Positions 15,198 to 17,593 of a stretch of DNA of 17,593 nt are shown one piece after another. Made by a program: the position numbers and the translations under genes. The notes under the pieces are model-generated. The model was given only the letters and a program-made list of their open reading frames with translations, was not told the DNA's origin and searched no databases. Each line of letters starts with the position of its first letter. The stretch's first letter is position 1. This stretch comes from Bacteroidales bacterium (GTDB lineage: Bacteria > Bacteroidota > Bacteroidia > Bacteroidales > VadinHA17): contig JAFGXK010000213.1 in the NCBI GenBank assembly GCA_016936695.1, positions 1-17,593 on the forward strand, written 5' to 3'.

Positions 15198-15205
15198 TAT
15201 TTTTG
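15198..15205 (+). promoter_or_regulatory. Candidate -7 element for tpx
   Basis: TATTTTTG matches TAnnTTTG exactly and lies 77 bp upstream of the tpx ATG. A TTT, not TTG, is found at about 19 bp upstream. A second exact match, TAAATTTG at 15264-15271, lies only 11 bp before the ATG and would give almost no leader, so I favour the upstream one weakly. Confidence 0.35.
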
Positions 15206-15282
15206 GGAAATCCTGTTCAGGGCCGGGGGAGTAATTCATGTTTTCTCTTCTTGAAAGTTTAACTAAATTTGAGAAAAAAATT

Positions 15283-15780
15283 ATGGCAAAGATTACATTA
15301 AAGGGAAATCCCATAAACACATCGGGTGATCTTCCGGAGAAAGGGCAGAAAGCTCCTGACTTCACCCTCGTCAAATCAGATCTTGGTACTTTGAGTCTCT
15401 CCGAACTTGCAGGGAAAAAAGTCCTTCTCAGCATCTTCCCGAGTCTCGAGACCTCCGTATGCGCGACAGCGCTACGTAAGTTCAACAAGCATGCTGCAGA
15501 AAAGTCAGATGTTGCGGTTCTGGCAATTTCCAAGGACCTTCCTTTTGCTCACGGCCGTTTCTGTTCGACCGAAGGCATATCAAACCTTACCACTCTTTCA
15601 GGATTCCGCGACACTGAATTCGGGAAGCTGTATGGCGTCGACATTGTTGACGGTCCCATGGCCGGGCTCTACGCAAGAAGCGTGGTGATACTGGACGAAA
15701 ACGGCAAAGTAATTTACACCCAGTTGGTCCCTGAAATTGGCCAGGAGCCCGATTACGATCAGGCCCTTGCCGTCCTGTAA
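15283..15780 (+). CDS. tpx: Thiol peroxidase (Tpx, atypical 2-Cys peroxiredoxin)
   Basis: Reduces hydrogen peroxide and organic hydroperoxides using thioredoxin, probably in the cytosol since no signal peptide is seen. The 165 residues match the family length (E. coli Tpx 168). The peroxidatic cysteine C60 lies in FPSLETSVCATALRKFN, with T57 three residues before it, and the resolving cysteine C94 lies in GRFCSTEGISN, the spacing typical of Tpx. LKGNPINTSGDLPEKGQKAPDF at the start fits the family (a similar GNP-V opening is seen in E. coli). I chose the ATG at 15283 because family members begin there; an in-frame ATG at 15238 would add 15 residues with no homology I recognise. holB follows after 21 bp, so the two may be cotranscribed. 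Confidence 0.95.
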   Translation: MAKITLKGNPINTSGDLPEKGQKAPDFTLVKSDLGTLSLSELAGKKVLLSIFPSLETSVCATALRKFNKHAAEKSDVAVLAISKDLPFAHGRFCSTEGISNLTTLSGFRDTEFGKLYGVDIVDGPMAGLYARSVVILDENGKVIYTQLVPEIGQEPDYDQALAVL

Positions 15781-15801
15781 TACTGAATTCAACCGAACGG
15801 A

Positions 15802-16926
15802 ATGAAATTTTCGGAGATCCCGGGGCAAAGAGAGACTATTGGCAGGCTGATAAGCACGGTGAAGTCGGAAAGGGTGAGTCACGCTCAGTTATTAACAGGG
15901 CCAGAAGGCTGCGGGAACCTTGCCCTTGCCCTCGCCTATGCCCAGTACGTAAGTTGTGAGAACAGATCGGGTGTTGATTCATGCGGAACCTGCAAGTCGT
16001 GCGTGAAGTATGAAAAAATGATCCATCCAGATCTTCATTTCGTCTTTCCGGTTATTAAAAAAGACACCGACCCGGTCAGCGACAAATTCATCGACAAGTG
16101 GAGGGAGTACGCCGCTGTCTCTCCTTATTTCAGCCTTACAAAATGGCTCCATTACATCGGAGCCGGAAATGCCCAGGGCCTTATATTCACTTCGGAGGCG
16201 GCGGAGATACTCCGTAAGCTGACTCTCAAGTCGTATGAATCGGATTTCAAGGTGATGATAATTTGGCTTCCCGAAAAGATGCATCAGGTGACTGCCAACA
16301 AGCTCCTCAAGCTGATAGAGGAGCCACCCGAAAAGACTCTTTTCCTGCTTGTATCAGATGAGCCCGACAAGATTGTCCCGACAATAATATCGAGGTGCCA
16401 GCTGGTCAGGATACCTTCATTCAGTCCATCTGATCTCTCGTCGTATCTCATAGAGAAGTTCAGGATTCACAAAGGCAGGGCCGACGACATAGCCAGGGTG
16501 TCTAACGGCAATATAATCAGGGCCATCGAGTTGTGCGAGAATGAAGATTCATCGTTCCAGGACCTCGATCGTTTCAGGTCGCTGATGAGGTACGTATGGA
16601 AGAAGGACGTTCTTTCCCTGATCGCCTGGTCGGAAGAGCTGTCGGCCATTGGCAGGGAACCGCAGAAGAGATTTCTTACTTTCTCACTCCATCTTTTCAG
16701 GGAGAACCTGATGATGCACCTGGGGCAGGAAAAGAATGGTCTGGTTTACCTGACCGGGGAGGAAGAGGCCTTTTCGGTGAATTTCCATCCTTTCATCAAT
16801 GAAGAGAACATAAATACCTTTGTGGAAGAATTCAGTCTGGCACATTCCCATATCGAAGCGAACGGGAATGCCAAAATAGTATTCCTCGACCTTGCTCTCA
16901 GGCTGATAGGTCTGTTCCGCCGCTGA
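15802..16926 (+). CDS. holB: DNA polymerase III delta-prime subunit
   Basis: A clamp-loader subunit that, with DnaX and delta, opens and loads the beta sliding clamp at replication forks. The 374-residue chain begins FSEIPGQRETIGRLI and has the AAA+ fold. Its P-loop position reads GPEGCGNLAL (33-42), where N39 stands in place of the ATP-binding lysine, so it should not hydrolyse ATP. That fits delta-prime rather than DnaX, and the E. coli protein is also inactive as an ATPase. A zinc-binding cluster C52, C61-x2-C64-x2-C67 follows. KLLKLIEEPPEKTLFLLVSD and the SRCQ motif further on are classic delta-prime/DnaX features. The C-terminal part is divergent, as expected. It precedes a ricT-like gene, the same order as holB-yaaT in Bacillus, which supports the call. 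Confidence 0.93.
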   Translation: MKFSEIPGQRETIGRLISTVKSERVSHAQLLTGPEGCGNLALALAYAQYVSCENRSGVDSCGTCKSCVKYEKMIHPDLHFVFPVIKKDTDPVSDKFIDKWREYAAVSPYFSLTKWLHYIGAGNAQGLIFTSEAAEILRKLTLKSYESDFKVMIIWLPEKMHQVTANKLLKLIEEPPEKTLFLLVSDEPDKIVPTIISRCQLVRIPSFSPSDLSSYLIEKFRIHKGRADDIARVSNGNIIRAIELCENEDSSFQDLDRFRSLMRYVWKKDVLSLIAWSEELSAIGREPQKRFLTFSLHLFRENLMMHLGQEKNGLVYLTGEEEAFSVNFHPFINEENINTFVEEFSLAHSHIEANGNAKIVFLDLALRLIGLFRR

Positions 16927-16941
16927 ACAGGCAGAAGGTTG

Positions 16942-16972
16942 TTGAAATTGATGCAATTATTAACTATTTTTG
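16942..16972 (+). promoter_or_regulatory. Bacteroidota-type promoter for the PSP1/ricT gene
   Basis: TTG (16942-16944), a 20-bp spacer and TATTTTTG (16965-16972) fit the -33/-7 pattern well, with an exact TAnnTTTG. It lies between holB and the next start codon. About 14 bp further is an unusually strong Shine-Dalgarno sequence, AGGAGGAG (16986-16993), before the ATG at 17000. The gene may thus be transcribed on its own as well as by read-through from holB. Confidence 0.6.
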
Positions 16973-16999
16973 CGGGATTAATCTGAGGAGGAGTCTGAA

Positions 17000-17593
17000 A
17001 TGCAGGAGAACGAAGATTTGTCATCGGTTCACGGAGATGAGCCCAAAATGCCGATTATCATATATAAGCCGGGATGTAACAAGCTTGATGCATTCGACTG
17101 GCTGAAGGATCTGCCGTTTGTCCCGGATGAGAATGATGTTGTTGAGATCAGGTTCAAGAATACAAGGAAAGGATTTTACAGGAATGCAAATGCACTCAGG
17201 CTGGAGATAGGTGATGTTGTTGCGGTTGAAGCCTCACCCGGACATGATATCGGGAGGGTTTCGATGGTAGGGCCGATTGTGAATGAACGGCTGAAAAGGC
17301 TTAAGGTGCAACCCTCTTCCGACGACATGAAGAAGGTCTACAGGAAAGCCAAAGCCGTGGATATTATAAAATGGGAGGAGGCCAAGAAGCTGGAAACGCC
17401 GACCATGCTGAGATCGAGACAGATTGCCTACGACCTGAAGCTCAACATGAAGATAGGGGATGTGGAGTACCAGGGCGACAGGACCAAAGCTATCTTTTAC
17501 TACATCGCCGACGAACGCGTTGATTTCCGCCAGCTCATCAAGGTGCTTGCGGAGGAGTTCCGCGTAAGGATCGAGATGCGCCAGATTGGCGCC
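17000..17593 (+). CDS. ricT: PSP1-domain protein, RicT/YaaT family (N-terminal part)
   Basis: The first 198 codons are in the window and the reading frame is still open at the edge. The PSP1 region is clear: VVEIRFKNTRKGFYRNAN at 47-64, GDVVAVEASPGHDIGRVSMVG at 71-91, and the hallmark GDRTKAIFYYIADERVDFR followed by LIKVLAEEFRVRIEMRQIGA at 159-198. In Bacillus the homologue (YaaT/RicT) acts with RicA and RicF in RNase Y-dependent RNA processing and in sporulation. In Bacteroidota its role is not established. The cysteine-rich segment that binds an iron-sulfur cluster in Bacillus would come just after the window end, so its presence cannot be judged. A strong AGGAGG ribosome binding site lies 6-7 bp before the ATG. 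Position after holB matches the Bacillus gene order. Confidence 0.9.
   Translation, partial: MQENEDLSSVHGDEPKMPIIIYKPGCNKLDAFDWLKDLPFVPDENDVVEIRFKNTRKGFYRNANALRLEIGDVVAVEASPGHDIGRVSMVGPIVNERLKRLKVQPSSDDMKKVYRKAKAVDIIKWEEAKKLETPTMLRSRQIAYDLKLNMKIGDVEYQGDRTKAIFYYIADERVDFRQLIKVLAEEFRVRIEMRQIGA

Noticed and set aside
15238..15282. Upstream in-frame ATG for tpx adding 15 residues
   Set aside because: The extra residues match nothing in Tpx, and the stretch contains a TAnnTTTG element; MAKITLKGNP at 15283 is the normal family start.
15802..16926. Missing Walker-A lysine in the clamp-loader gene as a sign of a decayed gene
   Set aside because: Loss of the ATP-binding lysine is known for delta-prime subunits, and the rest of the gene is intact.

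Overview
The window reads as an ordinary chromosomal segment of a Bacteroidota bacterium, most likely in or near Bacteroidales. The signs are a large Oar-like TonB-dependent receptor, an adenosylcobalamin-dependent ribonucleotide reductase as a long single chain, a phosphoglycerate kinase with the lineage-type insert, a lipoprotein with a Bacteroidota surface-export signal, several TAnnTTTG-type -7 promoter elements, and mostly weak Shine-Dalgarno sequences. These are family and motif judgements made by eye; no database search was run.

Layout: (1) 2-1473, +: the end of L-threonine 3-dehydrogenase (tdh) and glycine C-acetyltransferase (kbl), which together turn threonine into glycine and acetyl-CoA. 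They are separated by an unusual 161-bp mosaic of short tandem repeats. (2) 1501-9119, -: class II ribonucleotide reductase (nrdJ), an Oar-like TonB-dependent receptor with its own terminator, and Kdo transferase (waaA) for lipid A/LPS. (3) 9285-12327, +: a LiaS/NarX-type histidine kinase with its NarL-type response regulator, then a YraN-family nuclease-like protein and a Gfo/Idh/MocA oxidoreductase in close succession. (4) 12348-15154, -: pgk, a surface-type lipoprotein and a LuxE-like adenylating enzyme, packed tightly enough to be one transcript (6-nt gap, then a 4-nt ATGA overlap). (5) 15283-17593, +: thiol peroxidase (tpx), DNA polymerase III delta-prime (holB) and the first 198 codons of a PSP1/RicT-family gene. 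The holB-ricT neighbourhood is also known from Bacillus.

The genes are mostly housekeeping: threonine catabolism, dNTP synthesis, LPS core, glycolysis, peroxide defence and replication. No gap without a gene exceeds 300 bp; the longest, 4132-4415, holds the terminator of the TonB receptor and the nrdJ leader. I see no tRNA, rRNA, CRISPR array, insertion sequence, prophage or defence system. I do not find a convincing new biological system here. The points most worth a second look are the repeat mosaic between tdh and kbl, the odd pgk-lipoprotein-LuxE-like operon, and the back-to-back divergent promoter elements between pgk and tpx.
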